From: Caenorhabditis elegans
Lineage: Eukaryota; Nematoda; Chromadorea; Rhabditida; Rhabditidae
Reading direction: 5' to 3'
DNA length: 64,000 bases
NCBI RefSeq assembly: GCF_000002985.6
Contig: NC_003284.9
Location: 17,546,001 to 17,610,000 of the forward strand
Shown here piece after piece: positions 9,432-20,666 of this stretch; within the stretch, counting starts at the first letter, position 1; every line of letters starts with the position of its first letter. Under the pieces are notes generated by a model. The model saw nothing but the letters and a program-made list of their open reading frames with translations. It was not told the origin of the DNA and searched no databases. The position numbers and the translations under genes were made by a program.

Positions 9432-12400
9432 CTAATTTTTCTGTTTAGAACTATTGGAACTTCCATTCATCGGCCATGGCTTCTGGTCCGTCATGTCCAT
9501 TTGGCTGACGTAGTCATTTGCAGTGTAGATGGTGCCAAGGCGCTTTATTCTCTCCTCTTCAGTTTCTTCTTTCCAGCCTTTCTTATTTCTGGACATTCGA
9601 CTGGATCGACCCATCTCTGCTTCGTCTTCACTGCAGCTTTTTGTGCGATCTCGGCGTTTCTGAGAAAAATTATTATGCTTTCGCTTCCACGGTTAATTTG
9701 CGATGATCCCTCAGCAGAATGAACCCATTGCGATCGAGGAAAAATTTATTAAGATTCCAGTTAGTAACCAATATTTTATATACATATTTATTATTTATTC
9801 CAAGACAGCCCTGTGGTTGGAATTACTAAAATAAATAACTGTATCAAGACAGTGAGCACTTAACCAAAAAACACGGCATACTGGTTTACAATTTACAGGA
9901 TGACCCATAATTATGGGCCACCCTGTACATAAAACATAAAATATAAAAAATATTTAAAATTATTTTTAAGGCTGGTAAAAAACAAGCAGCCCACGGCAAA
10001 CTTTTCACGATTACACTATTCATGAACGATACATTTTTTATGCTATTGAGACTATTGTATTTGTGGTATTTTGGATAGCCGAACATTTTCTCATCCCCGA
10101 TTTTCACACTAACGTACAACATTTGTAGAAATTTTAAACATTCAAAAACACCTGCTCACCTCAGAACTACTCTCCACACCTTCCCGGTCACTATCGGCCC
10201 TGCAATCATGCACATAGCTGGAGCTCATTGGATCTTCTGTTACTCCCTGTCCACTTCGATATCGTCTTCCAGAAATGATCACGTCTACACTTGGACCACC
10301 TCCCTCATAGTTTCGATCAACTCTCCGAATCGGTACTTCGTGGACGGCACGACTAGGTGAGGTTCCCCAAGAGTCCATGCTCCGGCTCATTGCATCAGAC
10401 GCTGTGGCGTGAGGGATGGGGACCCCAGTGCTGAAAATCACAGTTTTGTGCCGTTCTTTAATATCTGCTCTGTTAGAATACTTTTAAAATTTAAATACTT
10501 TCTAAAAACTTTTGAACGAATGAAATAAGAAAATTCAGCATTTTTCGTTACAAATTTTCAAATTCAAAAGTTCACGGTAATGGACAATTTTTGATTTTAA
10601 AAAAAGTCGTAAAATTTGAATTTTGACACATTCAAGCTGAAAAAAAAATCATTCAATGTTCAACCTTCATGTTCCACTCCAAGTTCTAAGCCAAAGCTAC
10701 AAACTTCTGTGAAGGATATCCAACCGTTACAATTTTTAGTTTGAGATGACCAACGTTTTTATGGCAATTTTTTAAATGCCTTAATTTTAGCATCATTTTG
10801 GAAAAAAAAACCTACGCAAAAGTCGACCTCTTTTCTACAATTGTCTCCTTTTCCTCAACAGTCCTTTTCCCTAACAGTGTCTCCATACTTCTGAACGACG
10901 ATGTCGGTCGATTGGTCGTTGGCAAGGTATACGCATCATTGGCTAAAATTTTCATGTGTATTTCCTTTTCAAAATGCAATTTAAACTAACCATCAATAGA
11001 ATAGGTCACTCGTTGAGGCGCCATTGAGGATGAGGAAGCATGCGAGATGGAGAACACGTGTGGCTGAAGGTCGTCTCCTGGAGGACGCGGTGGAACCGGA
11101 GAGCATCGAAGATCCGGTGGTGGCGGAATGGCAACACCGGATCCGTTAGTTTCAATGTAAGAGACAGGACGACTACGTCCAGGAATTGGAGAAGTTGGTG
11201 GTGGTGGAGCATCGTGAATTGAGCTTGTGGAAATGTTCGCAAGTGGGGCTCTCTGCGTGTCAATGGAAATTGGATTTCTAGCATTGTTGGGTAGGCTTCC
11301 GTTGGCGATCTAGAAAAATTATAAAGAGGTTTTTAAACCTGAGGTATGTTTTCATTCAGATGTTTTGAAGTTTTGAGAAAAAATGGGAGCTACTAGAATA
11401 CTTGCATTGTCTTTTTGAGAATTTTAAGTTTAAACCTGTGATTTTAATGATAGATACTAAATAAAGTTATAGAATATAAAAAAACAACTCTCTGAACGGA
11501 TTTCGTTCTTATAACAGGAGTGTTTCAACATGTTCTGTTTTCCAAAGGTCTACCAGTTCCTCGATTGAGATGGGCCGATTATGTTTACTGATCGCTCATC
11601 ACAATGTAACAGTGTCAGTATTTTGGCAGTTTTCGATCCATTTTTAAATAGTAATATAAAAATTAATTAATAATTAAATAGTAATACCTCATAGTAATAT
11701 ACTGACACGATGGTTCTCGGCATGACACGGCTGATTTCTCTTCTTGTATATTATAAATTTAAAAAAAGTAAAAAAAGTATATCTCACCGTTTCATATTCA
11801 TTTCCAATCGTCGAATAATAATGTTCCCTTCTCGGCTGATCAAGTTGTCCCTGTTGCCGCAAGCGTTCTCGAACCACATCGGCGTTTTCTCTACAACAAA
11901 AACCGTGTAACAGTTGTTAATTTTACTATGCGCAGCAAATGAACCATGACAAGTTTGTGAACCACAGGAAAAAGCCAACGCACAGAAGATAAATCTAAAA
12001 TGTGTAAAATTCAACTCAATATTGTCAAAAACACTGTTCTTTTTTTGGAAATTGTTAGTTATCGGTCCCAAAAAAGAGGGAAAAGTTGAGTATTAAAACT
12101 GGAAAAATTGCTTTATTTTTTAATATTCATACTACTGAACTTTTGCAACATTAAGCAATATGCGCATTGTGCCAATTTCTCGATCGAGATGGGCCGACTA
12201 TGTTCCCTGAAAAACACTGCCAAGTAGCAGTGTTTTTGACAGTTTTTGGGCCGTTTTTTAAACATTCCTCACCTCATGGTAATATACCGGTACGATGGTT
12301 CCCGGCTTGACACGGCTGACTGCTCATCAAATGGCACCGGCGGTGGGATTGGATCCACAATTGGGTAGGTCGGGAGAATAGGCTCTGGTCTGTTGGACGG

Positions 12401-15400
12401 ACCAGGCTGTGAGTCATCGCCATAGTGGGAAACGTTACGGCGAATCTGAATTATAGAGTTGTGATAGATGACTGTGAGAATTGGTGAACCATCAGTTAGT
12501 TGTCCGATATCTAAGATCTGGAACAACATTTCATCAAAACAAGACTAATTTTTAAATACAATAATTTAGAACCATTTTAGTTGAAATAACAAAGTTAATT
12601 TCCCTGCTTATATTCAAGCTTCGTACTGTAAATTATTCTCAAAATCTTGTGTTGAATTCTTGATATCATTATTTTTGCAGGGTTCTTAGGGTACTTGTGT
12701 ATTATTTCCCGTCATTTTTTAAAATTAATAAACTTCCATTTATTTATCCATTTTAATAAAACGTGATGTCCATTTTCCATTTTTGGGCTTAGTAATGGAT
12801 ATTTCCTAAGCCTAAAAATACAAAAAACTCCACACGTTTTTATTTAAAAATTTATTTTAAAAAATGAGGGGCAGTAATACACAAATACCGTTCTCAGTTT
12901 ACAGTATTTTTGCATTGCATAACATCTAGCCATTATTTTCGTTGTTTGATATGACAATCAGTAAATGTTTAACTTATTCAATATGAAACAAAATTGAAAT
13001 ATGTTGTCAGTTTGCAAAATTATTGTTATACTTGTGATTATTGTGATTATATGTCCTGCATCTCACCTTGGAGTACAACAAATCCAGCTCTCTCTCAGTC
13101 TTCTCAATTTTTGCTTTCTTCTTATCCTCTCCTGTCTTGGGCTGCACATTCAAGTTGACTTTTGCATAACCTGGATCATACGCACTGCTGTTATCACCAT
13201 CATTCTCATTTGTATTTCTTCCACGTTCCGATGTTATAGAACTGTAAATTAGTTTTTTTAATTGTAGACCGGAAATGCAAACAAAAACCTGTACGGATCT
13301 TCAGAGTTGGGTGCATAAATCTGAGAAGCACTCTGATAGACAGTCTCGTCTGGTCGAGTTCGATTTTGTGGGCGGCCAGAGAAAATTGGGTAATCGTATT
13401 TGCGATCACGGTTTGCAGAAGTTCCTTGCACTTCACCGACCTAAAAAATTGCAGAGATATACAATTAGAAGCGTGTTGTGAATATTTTTGGCTATAGAAT
13501 AGAAATTTCAATGGTTCAAAAAGATGTAGTTGTTTCCTTTTTGAAATATCAATTAGGAACAAACCTCCGTGAAGTTTTTTTTTATTTCCAGTTAAACAAT
13601 ATCAATTAAAAAGGTTAATGAGCCAAATTTAATATGTTTCCAGAGGGGTGCCATAAGAATTGATTTCGATGTTTTACGTTAAATATTAACATCTGAAAAT
13701 ATATGCGACGACGTTCAAACCTTATTATTGTTCTTTTCATAAATAATATAAAATTTGTTCTAAATTCTGAATTACATAAAACGCGGAAATTTCGGGTCAA
13801 TTTTTTTGTTCTATGGGTATTTCAACTGCAATCACAAAAAAACTCACTTTGGAATAAAGCGGGTCGACAAATGAATCGGTTTCAGCGTCGATGCATTCAT
13901 ACATGGGATTCACAGTTTCATCAACAAATCGGATATCGTCCACTTCTCCAGCGGTCACCCCTCCTTGCTTGCTTTTTTTGTCGATTGCCGTATACAAGTC
14001 AGCCGGCAATTTGGGAAGCGCTCGTCCTGGCGCCGATTGTCGATTGAAGGTCAACATATTCTGCAGCTGAAATCACGCCAATTATGATTGAGATTTATCG
14101 CATGTACTTACCATATTGGTGACCGGCTGCGAATGCCTTTCATGAGCAGCCTTGGCGGGGTTCGGTCGAAAATTGATGTTGTTGATGGCGGCTGGTTTGG
14201 ATGCCGGATTTGGTGGGTTGCCCGTGACAGCCACGACGCCATAGACTGTTTCATCTTGTTTATCCCTGAAAGATATAGAAAGTTATTCAAAAGTTGAATT
14301 GAAGAAGTTGTTGAAGTTGAAGACGTTATATGCAACTTATACTCAGTGCGGCATGGTTTTGGTAACATAAGCATAAGCATAAGCATCTTCAGCATAAGCA
14401 TAAGCATCTTCAGTACCACAACATACAATTTTGTTTCAGATTTCGGTAGTCAATTAAGAAAACGATTTAAAAAGAATGAAATATTAATTATTCGTGTTTT
14501 TGACCCAAAATCTGTGTATTCTACTCGTTGTAGAAACTCTAAGGTTAGTCCAAACTTTCAGGCGTTCCTCGTACAATATGATTTTTTTAACAGCTTACAC
14601 CAAACTGTCTTGAACTGTAAATGTATTCCATTTTTCAATATTCTACATTGCAATTAATTTTCAAAAAATATAGAAAAAAGAGTGATTGGAAGATACATTT
14701 TGGCGTGATTAGATAGAAATTGGAAAGTATTTTTAAAAAATGCATAAAAGTTGTCAACTGTCGAAAAAACTGTTTCGAAAATATTAAAGTTGTTTAACAA
14801 CTTTAATTCAATTTTCGAGCTTTTATTAAAATCGTAATCTAACATCACAAAACCAAATAAATCAGCACATTTTTTTACATTTTGATATTGAATTTCAATA
14901 AAAAATAGTGTAATTGCCAAAAATGATTGCGTTCCAAAATTTGAGCAAGCACGCTCCACTGGACTGTATTGTTTTTTTTTTGATATTTGTGATGGTTGTT
15001 GATTCGCCAACTTATTTTTGTTTTTTTGATTTAGAAATTACAAATTTGATTGGTTTTTGATATCAAACATTGATAGGAAAGATTGAAATTTGGTTTTTTT
15101 TTCGAAAAAGGCAACAAATAGTTTTGGAGATGAAGAATTAAAACAGAAAAACTCTTCACATTTTTGAACTTGAAAAATTACGTTTACATCATTTTGAATC
15201 TTATTTTAGACTTTTGATGTTTTTCAAACAATTATTTCAGAGCAAAACTTGAAAACCAAACTTTCAAAGGTAAAATACCTCACCTATTACTCTTATCATT
15301 CCCGCAACACGTACACAACGTGAACACCGAGACCATCACGACGAACACGGCAATAGTGAGCAGAAACTCGATTGGATCGATTGCAGAGACGGCCGACAGT

Positions 15401-15426
15401 GACGTGTTGATGTCAGCTAAAGGCAT
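9432..15426 (-). CDS. Single-pass membrane protein with multi-tyrosine adaptor-like tail
   Basis: Eleven exons join in consistent phase to about 687 residues: 15284-15426, 14112-14265, 13848-14066, 13289-13440, 13067-13241, 12273-12445, 11788-11890, 10991-11309, 10816-10942, 10160-10430, 9432-9659. A stop lies upstream of the first ATG in frame. Residues 1-18 are a short extracellular stretch without a signal peptide; 19-37 are one membrane segment (FLLTIAVFVVMVSVFTL), followed by CTCC, a likely palmitoylation site. The rest is a disordered cytoplasmic tail with tyrosines in YxxV/I/M settings: Y56 (YGVV), Y124 (YTAI), Y155 (YECI), Y170 (YSKV), Y248 (YAKV), Y279 (LLYSKI), then YITM, YSTI and YETI. 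Exon 8 is Pro-rich (PPPPTSPIPGRSRP). This layout matches transmembrane adaptor proteins (PAG/LAX-like) that dock SH2 and SH3 domains; the comparison is architectural, not homology. Exon 6 may start earlier, at 12517, adding 24 in-frame codons with a YHNS motif. Confidence 0.8.
9894..9927. repeat. 34 bp palindrome of two mariner-type ends
   Basis: TACAGGATGACCCATAAT is followed directly by ATTATGGGCCACCCTGTA. Each half resembles the TACAGGG...CCCATAA tip of Tc1/mariner elements, and TA starts and ends the palindrome as expected for a TA target site. There is nothing between the halves, so this looks like an element that lost its whole interior. It sits in the last intron of the tyrosine-rich membrane protein gene. 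Confidence 0.6.
11563..11737 (-). pseudogene. Decayed duplicate of exon 6 and adjacent intron
   Basis: In the intron between exons 7 and 8 lies a diverged copy of the end of exon 6 and its downstream intron (compare 12174-12316). The copied coding part (11688-11737) would read SAVSCREPSCQYITMR against SAVSSREPSYRYITMR in the real exon. The tyrosine before YITM is lost, the donor has become GTATTA, and a potential acceptor (AAATCAG) would join it out of frame. It is therefore a relic and not an alternative exon. Confidence 0.6.
14361..14413 (+). repeat. CATAAG/CATCTTCAG short tandem repeat
   Basis: In the first intron of the membrane protein gene, the word CATAAG is repeated and a 21 bp unit ending in CATCTTCAG occurs twice. 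Just left of it are GAAGTTG repeats. Simple-sequence expansion; no function visible. Confidence 0.6.
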
Positions 15427-16665
15427 TTCTGCCACACTTTTTCTCGCTACTTTTTCGCGGCTCCAGAATTTTTGATTCTAAAGAGATAAAAATAATTTTT
15501 GTAATTTCGGAAAGAGCTGTGTGAGGAGGCGAGAAAAGTGTAAAGTCGTTAACTTGACGGAACATTTGTTGGGAGGAGATGCGGAAATAATAGCGTTGAA
15601 CTCTATTTGTGGTGCACTAAACGGATTCGGGCCGGCACTTCTCGTGAAAAAAGTTTTGTAGATTTTCAAAATAGAAACTGCGATTTTAAACAAAGGGGGA
15701 GGAGTACAGTTGAAATATAGAAAAAGAGGCTATCTGAAAACATTTAGATGTCTGAGATTTTTTTTGTTGTCTTTTTGATTAAAAAACGGTCTTATTGGGT
15801 ATTTATTCAGAAACCATCAGTTCATGAGAATGCCTACTTTCTGGCGCGAAACGAGCGGCAGCTTATTCAATAATACATAATGTATAAGTTCCAAAGAAAG
15901 TGCGATTATGGATTTCCAATGTTTAATTCAAATATATTTCAAAAATAGTATATATTACATGTGAAAAGTTAGCAACAAAAAAATTCCAGTTCGAAATCGG
16001 CCTATATTCAGTTAAACCAAAATTTGAAGAAAACTAAAAAAAATTGTAATGATTATTACAAATTTTTAAACTATTTTGAAATAGGTTAAAAAAGGAGTTT
16101 CTTTTCAAATTTCGTTTGTTTCAAATAGTAATAAAAATATATATATATATAAATATGTGTGCAAAAGTAAAGTTTATATTCTGAGGAATTCTCTTACAAT
16201 TGATTTAAAAAGTCAAAAATACAACAAAAAAAGCCTAAAATAACCCGTGGGAAAAACGAACAGAGAAAAGCCTTAAAAAGATGAGAGGGGACAAACTTTA
16301 ATGAGTGTGAACGGGAGGAAAAGAGAGAAGAAAATAAATAGAGAAAAAGAACGGCAAGACGCAGATAACGTAAGAGCGGAGAGCGGAGGCTGTACGCTGG
16401 CTGCGCACGTCAGCCCCCTAACACACTTTGAGAGGGCCGATTGTTGGCTGTTTGCCAAGTGGATGACCATTCTTTTTCTACCAAGAGAGGCCTTTGCATA
16501 ATGTGACGGTTTTGGGAAGGGGATTGACCTTTATCTACGGGTTTTTGTGAATCGGCAGAAGGAAATTTGAGAAATGGTTTTGAATTGTTTTTCGTCTTTT
16601 AGTGGTTATCACAGGAAGACTAAAATTTTGATCAGAGCATGCAACTGCAAAATCTTTTAAAAAAA
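15427..16665. other. Upstream region of the tyrosine-rich membrane protein gene
   Basis: No exon is supported. The part 16260-16510 is GC-richer, contains purine runs (AGAGAGAAG, AGAGAAAAAG) and CTGCGCACGTCAG, and differs from the AT-rich surroundings; it could be a promoter or enhancer of the gene starting at 15426. A TA-repeat lies at about 16140-16152. Confidence 0.4.
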
Positions 16666-16935
16666 CTTCTATGGCTTTAAAGGGAGGCGATTTTATGCGG
16701 AATGGTCTTGTCGCGCGTTTAGTCATCATTTTCAGCAGTTTCTGTGTGAAGTTCGCGTGAATCACGCGTAGATCACAGTTTATTTTTTTCTTAAATCGTA
16801 TTTATGTTGCTTTTTATGGTGATCTACAAATTCATTTTGATCTACACAAGTTTTACTCAAAAAACTGCTAAAATGATGACTGAACGCGTGGCAAGACCAT
16901 TCCGCATAAATGCGCATCATTTTAAAGTCGTAGAA
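16666..16935. mobile_element. Fold-back/MITE with about 87 bp inverted arms
   Basis: The arm at 16666-16752 (CTTCTATGGCTTTAAAGGGA at its left tip) pairs with 16850-16935 on the opposite strand. Both arms share a ATGCGGAATGGTCTTG core read in opposite directions. About 97 bp separate them, with a GCGTGAATCACGCG palindrome inside. There is no coding capacity. Confidence 0.7.
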
Positions 16936-16959
16936 GTGGAAAAACAGATGCACTGTAAT

Positions 16960-17270
16960 TTCCGGTCAGTGTTTTGGCAAATTGCCAACATTTTGAAAAA
17001 TATGAGCTTTTGAGGAAATCCAAAGCAATGCCGCATGTTCCGACCTTCCACATGTTTCAATACAAATAAATAAAACAAAGCTAAAGTATAAAAATGTAGA
17101 AAAACAATTTTTTGACGACTTCCAAAAATATGAGTGGCAAAAACTGAGTAATTGTCACTTTTTGAGAGTAAATAACAAATTTTCAAAAATTGTTGAAAAG
17201 TTTTATTATGATGTTTGGTCATTTTGGAATCAAAGGAGTGGTTTTTAACAACATCCCTATCGAAAATGGT
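16960..17270 (+). mobile_element. End-less copy of the 49.35 kb MITE family
   Basis: About 300 bp align with 49456-49756: shared words include TTTGGCAAATTG, GAGCTTTTGAGGAAAT, ATGAGTGGCAAAA and GTTTTTAACAAC versus GTTTTCAACAAT. The copy lacks the GGTGGAGTAGCGCCAGTGG terminal repeats seen at the 49 kb copy, so it is a truncated remnant. It directly abuts the fold-back at 16666-16935. Confidence 0.7.
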
Positions 17271-19154
17271 GTAAAGAACAGATAAACTGAAGTACCATCT
17301 AAAACTAAAGTAGCATCCTGTTTGCAGGTTGGAAAATCATAAATCAACTAAAAGAACTTGAACATTTCATTTTATCAAACAGCATTAAGTGAGTTTGAGA
17401 ATTCTGATGCAAATATACAATATGATCAGCGAAAAACATAATTCGAAATTACTTTTGTTTAATTTTAAAAAAACAACTTTAATTTACTGAAAACAACTAA
17501 TCAAACCGAAAGTGAAAACAAAAGTACAGTTTTTCTACTATCCTCACCTTTCTTACCTTCCCCTCTAACAGTCTAACGACCTTCTGTCTTGTCAATGCGT
17601 CGACGGAAATGAGCACTTGGATGTATTGGTGTATGTGTCTCCGCCTGTCGTGTCACTTGTAATTGATAGATGATTCAATTGATGGGGGAAATTAGTGGGA
17701 TACAAAGTGAATTGCCAAAAATAGTGTTTAGAAATCTGTAAAACTGATGAATTGGTGAAACATTTGGAAAATGTCGAATTGATTATTGACGCAAACTTTT
17801 GCAAAGTTTTAGCCCTGAAACGTGCATAAAAGGCCTTTGTTGATAGTTCACAATACTGAAAAGGAGCAATCGAAACACACATTAATTTTTAAATCTTCGA
17901 CAAAAAGCCTTTCAAATAAATTGCAGTTTAGTGAAACCATGAAATAAAGTGAGATGTATTGGAAAAAAAATTGAAACTTACGGGAGATGAACATAGCTCA
18001 AAGTTTAACTTTGAAATTTTGGAGAAGCAATAAACGGACTTGGCAGGAACCAAATAAATACGATTTCAACATTGAGACTAAATAAGCTCAATATAAGCCT
18101 TTATTTAATTTTTGGAGTACCTCTACAATAAATGAGCCAAAATAGATCTTGAACCGTTGTAATACTGCATTTTCTCTATTAGTATTGCAAGTAATACAAT
18201 TTTTCGGACACCTTTGCGACACAATACTTATAAAGACTGTAAGACTACTGGATACTACAATACGGATTTTTGATTGCACATTTTGAAATTGAGAGCATTA
18301 CTCCTATTTTGAGATTATGAAAATTGTGAAATATTGGTACAGAAATACATTTTAACTCAACATTTTTTTGTAATTAATTGAAAAGTAATTGAAAATTGCA
18401 AAAAAAAGCAATTGTTTTCTAATTGAGTGACTTTCTAGGAAACCTAAACACTTACTCTAAGAAAGCTTCAAAAATATTAAAATTATCTGCTTTTAACTTA
18501 TTTACGTTGCACATTCTCCGGCGGCACGGAACACAAGATTCGGCAGACAAAGTGTCCGGTTTTCATCATGGAGTTCACGGATAATCGTTGGTGCAAACAT
18601 TAACTACCACTTACTTTTGGCGCGTCCTAGAACATGCTTATAGTCAGCGACAATTTGGCAGTACGTCATGAAAGTTTGAAAAGGAGTGTGAAGTACACAG
18701 GAAACGCTTTACAATTAGCTTCAAATGCTTTGAAAAATGGAAACGTCGATGGGAGGGGAGACAAAACGTTTGAAGTGCTCTTGGCTTATTTTTGAGATTC
18801 TTAAGACTTTTGAATAAGGACAGGAGGAAACCAAATCTTAACGCATGAAAGTTTTTGTAAGTAGTACAACTATTTAAAATAGTTTTTCCATGTAAACATT
18901 TTTTTGAAAAATATTCTTGGAAAACTCTGTAAATTTTTTCAAAGGATCATATCTGCAAAATTAGAACGTTGAACATTTTCTGTAGAAGTTTTCAATATTC
19001 AAAATAATGCAACAGAATTATACCCAGACATGTGTCGATATCTCGCGAGTCCTCTGTTGGCAATTTAATGAAACTCCTGGTAACTTTAAGAAAAACGTGT
19101 AGTCATGAAACAGTTTGCATATTTCTATTATTTTGATGTCAATTACTTTGTTTT

Positions 19155-19235
19155 TAAAGGTGGAGCATCGTCAGTGGGAAAATTGCTTCAAAACATGCCT
19201 ATGATACCACAATGACCAAATATCATAGTATAAAA
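19155..19235 (+). mobile_element. Fragment of a TTAA-flanked MITE end
   Basis: AAAGGTGGAGCATCGTCAGT closely resembles the terminal repeat at 49352 (GGTGGAGTAGCGCCAGTGG). The next bases end in CCAAATATCATAGTATAAAA, also similar to the inside of that family. No opposite end is found, so it is a fragment. Confidence 0.5.
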
Positions 19236-20267
19236 ATTTGAAGTGCTCTTGGCTTATTTTTGAGATTCTTAAGACTTTTGAAAATTTTTCCTAAATTTTA
19301 TATGATTTTTTGAGTTGAAAAAAATCATATACATTTTATTGGAAATTTAGTGAAAAATTCAAGATGAATGCAAATTGTTCACTAAAAATAAGTGAAAAAC
19401 AGAGAACGAACGTTTTCCAACGACATTGAGCCTGAAATGTTCGATTGGACAAATTTACGCCATCATCTCCGCTTTTTAAAGAATTGACGTTTATCTTGAA
19501 TTTTTCACTGAATTTCCAGAACTTTTCACTGAATTTCCAATTTTTTTTAAATGGAAAAAATGCGTAATAATTTGTTAATTCAATGTTTTTTCTAGTTTTA
19601 TTGTATTTGTTTATATTGTACAATAAAAAATATAAAAAATCACTAGAAATCCTTCCGATCAAATTTTGTGTAGGTCGAAAGTAGGAAAACACAAAGCTGC
19701 AATATTTAATTTTGAAGATAATTTCGCTCTGTAATGAGCTGAGCGGAAGCGAAGACAGATCACAAGAAAACGTTAGGAAAAAAGGTAAGAAACCGAGTTG
19801 GTCAACGCGGTGACAGTTTAGTTTTGAGTGACGTGTAAACATCTCTAATAAGAAAAGTCAGGACTTTTAGAGGGGGACTGGGGATACTAAAGAAATCGCC
19901 GAACGTGTCTGTGTGCCCCTCTTTGATCTCACAAAGATGAATAGACAGAGAGTATCGTCGCGAAAAGGGTTGTTTCCTTTGACACACACACATATATACC
20001 GGCGCAAACACACAAAAATGAAACCAACTGTCATTTTTGTGAAGCGGCTAGCTCAGCTTTATGGTGTTCGAAAGGGTGTTGAACGGTTGCTCTTTTCTTA
20101 TGTTTTCTTTTTTAGAATTGAATTTTATGATTGAATACTAAATTGGTAATGAGGTATACATTCACTTGCAGCACCAAACTTAAACATTAGAAAAAATTGA
20201 AGTGCATTTTTGATTGCTCATAGGATCCAATTCTAAAATATTTTTAGTTATGGAAGCCGCATTAGAC

Positions 20268-20390
20268 TTATAGTCAGGCTTAGACTAGGGCTTATGCTTT
20301 GGATCAGGCTGAGATCTGGGCTGATGGTTTGGATCTGGCTTGGGCTCTGGATAAGTCTTCAGGCCTGAGGTCAAAGTTTCAGCCCCTGAA
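20268..20390 (+). repeat. Degenerate interstitial telomere-like tract
   Basis: Hexamer-spaced words around TTAGGC (GGCTTAGACTAGGGCTTATG, then GGCTGAG, GGGCTGA, GGCTTGGGC) fill the stretch. The nematode telomere repeat is TTAGGC. The copies are heavily mutated, so the tract is old. Confidence 0.55.
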
Positions 20391-20666
20391 GCTTCTCAGT
20401 TGCATAACTGATTTCTTATCTGACTTTTAATTTGAAAATTTATCAAGGTTTCTGTAATACACATTGCTAATTGTTTGATACCAAATAGAAGAAAACCGTA
20501 TTGTCAAAACCGCGCAATTTTACAAATATTTGGAAATCAACTTTTTATTTTTATTCGAGACGTTTAATTTTCCCGTAACTGTAAAATGATTTTTGTTAGC
20601 ATTTTCTGTTGCACTCCAAAAGTTTTTTAAAACTAGAAAAGCACCTATTAACAGATTCACTTTGCT

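Larger units (their letters stand above)
17271..20666. other. 3.4 kb without a supported gene
   Basis: AT-rich sequence with a GC-richer island at 18495-18660, a MITE end at 19155-19235, a 45 bp direct repeat (18769-18813 and 19237-19281) and a degenerate telomere-like tract at 20268-20390. A 168-codon minus ORF at 19336-19842 has no domain, contains the local duplication KFSEKFWKFSEKF, and is Phe/Lys/Asn-rich as expected of AT-rich noncoding DNA. Confidence 0.5.

Noticed and set aside
16301..16501. 66-codon plus ORF in a GC-richer stretch
   Set aside because: No homology or splice context; the position upstream of the membrane protein gene fits promoter DNA better.
19336..19842. 168-codon minus ORF, the longest in the intergenic region
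   Set aside because: Composition is Phe/Lys/Asn-rich as in translated AT-rich DNA, there is a local sequence duplication, and no motif, signal peptide or intron structure is present.
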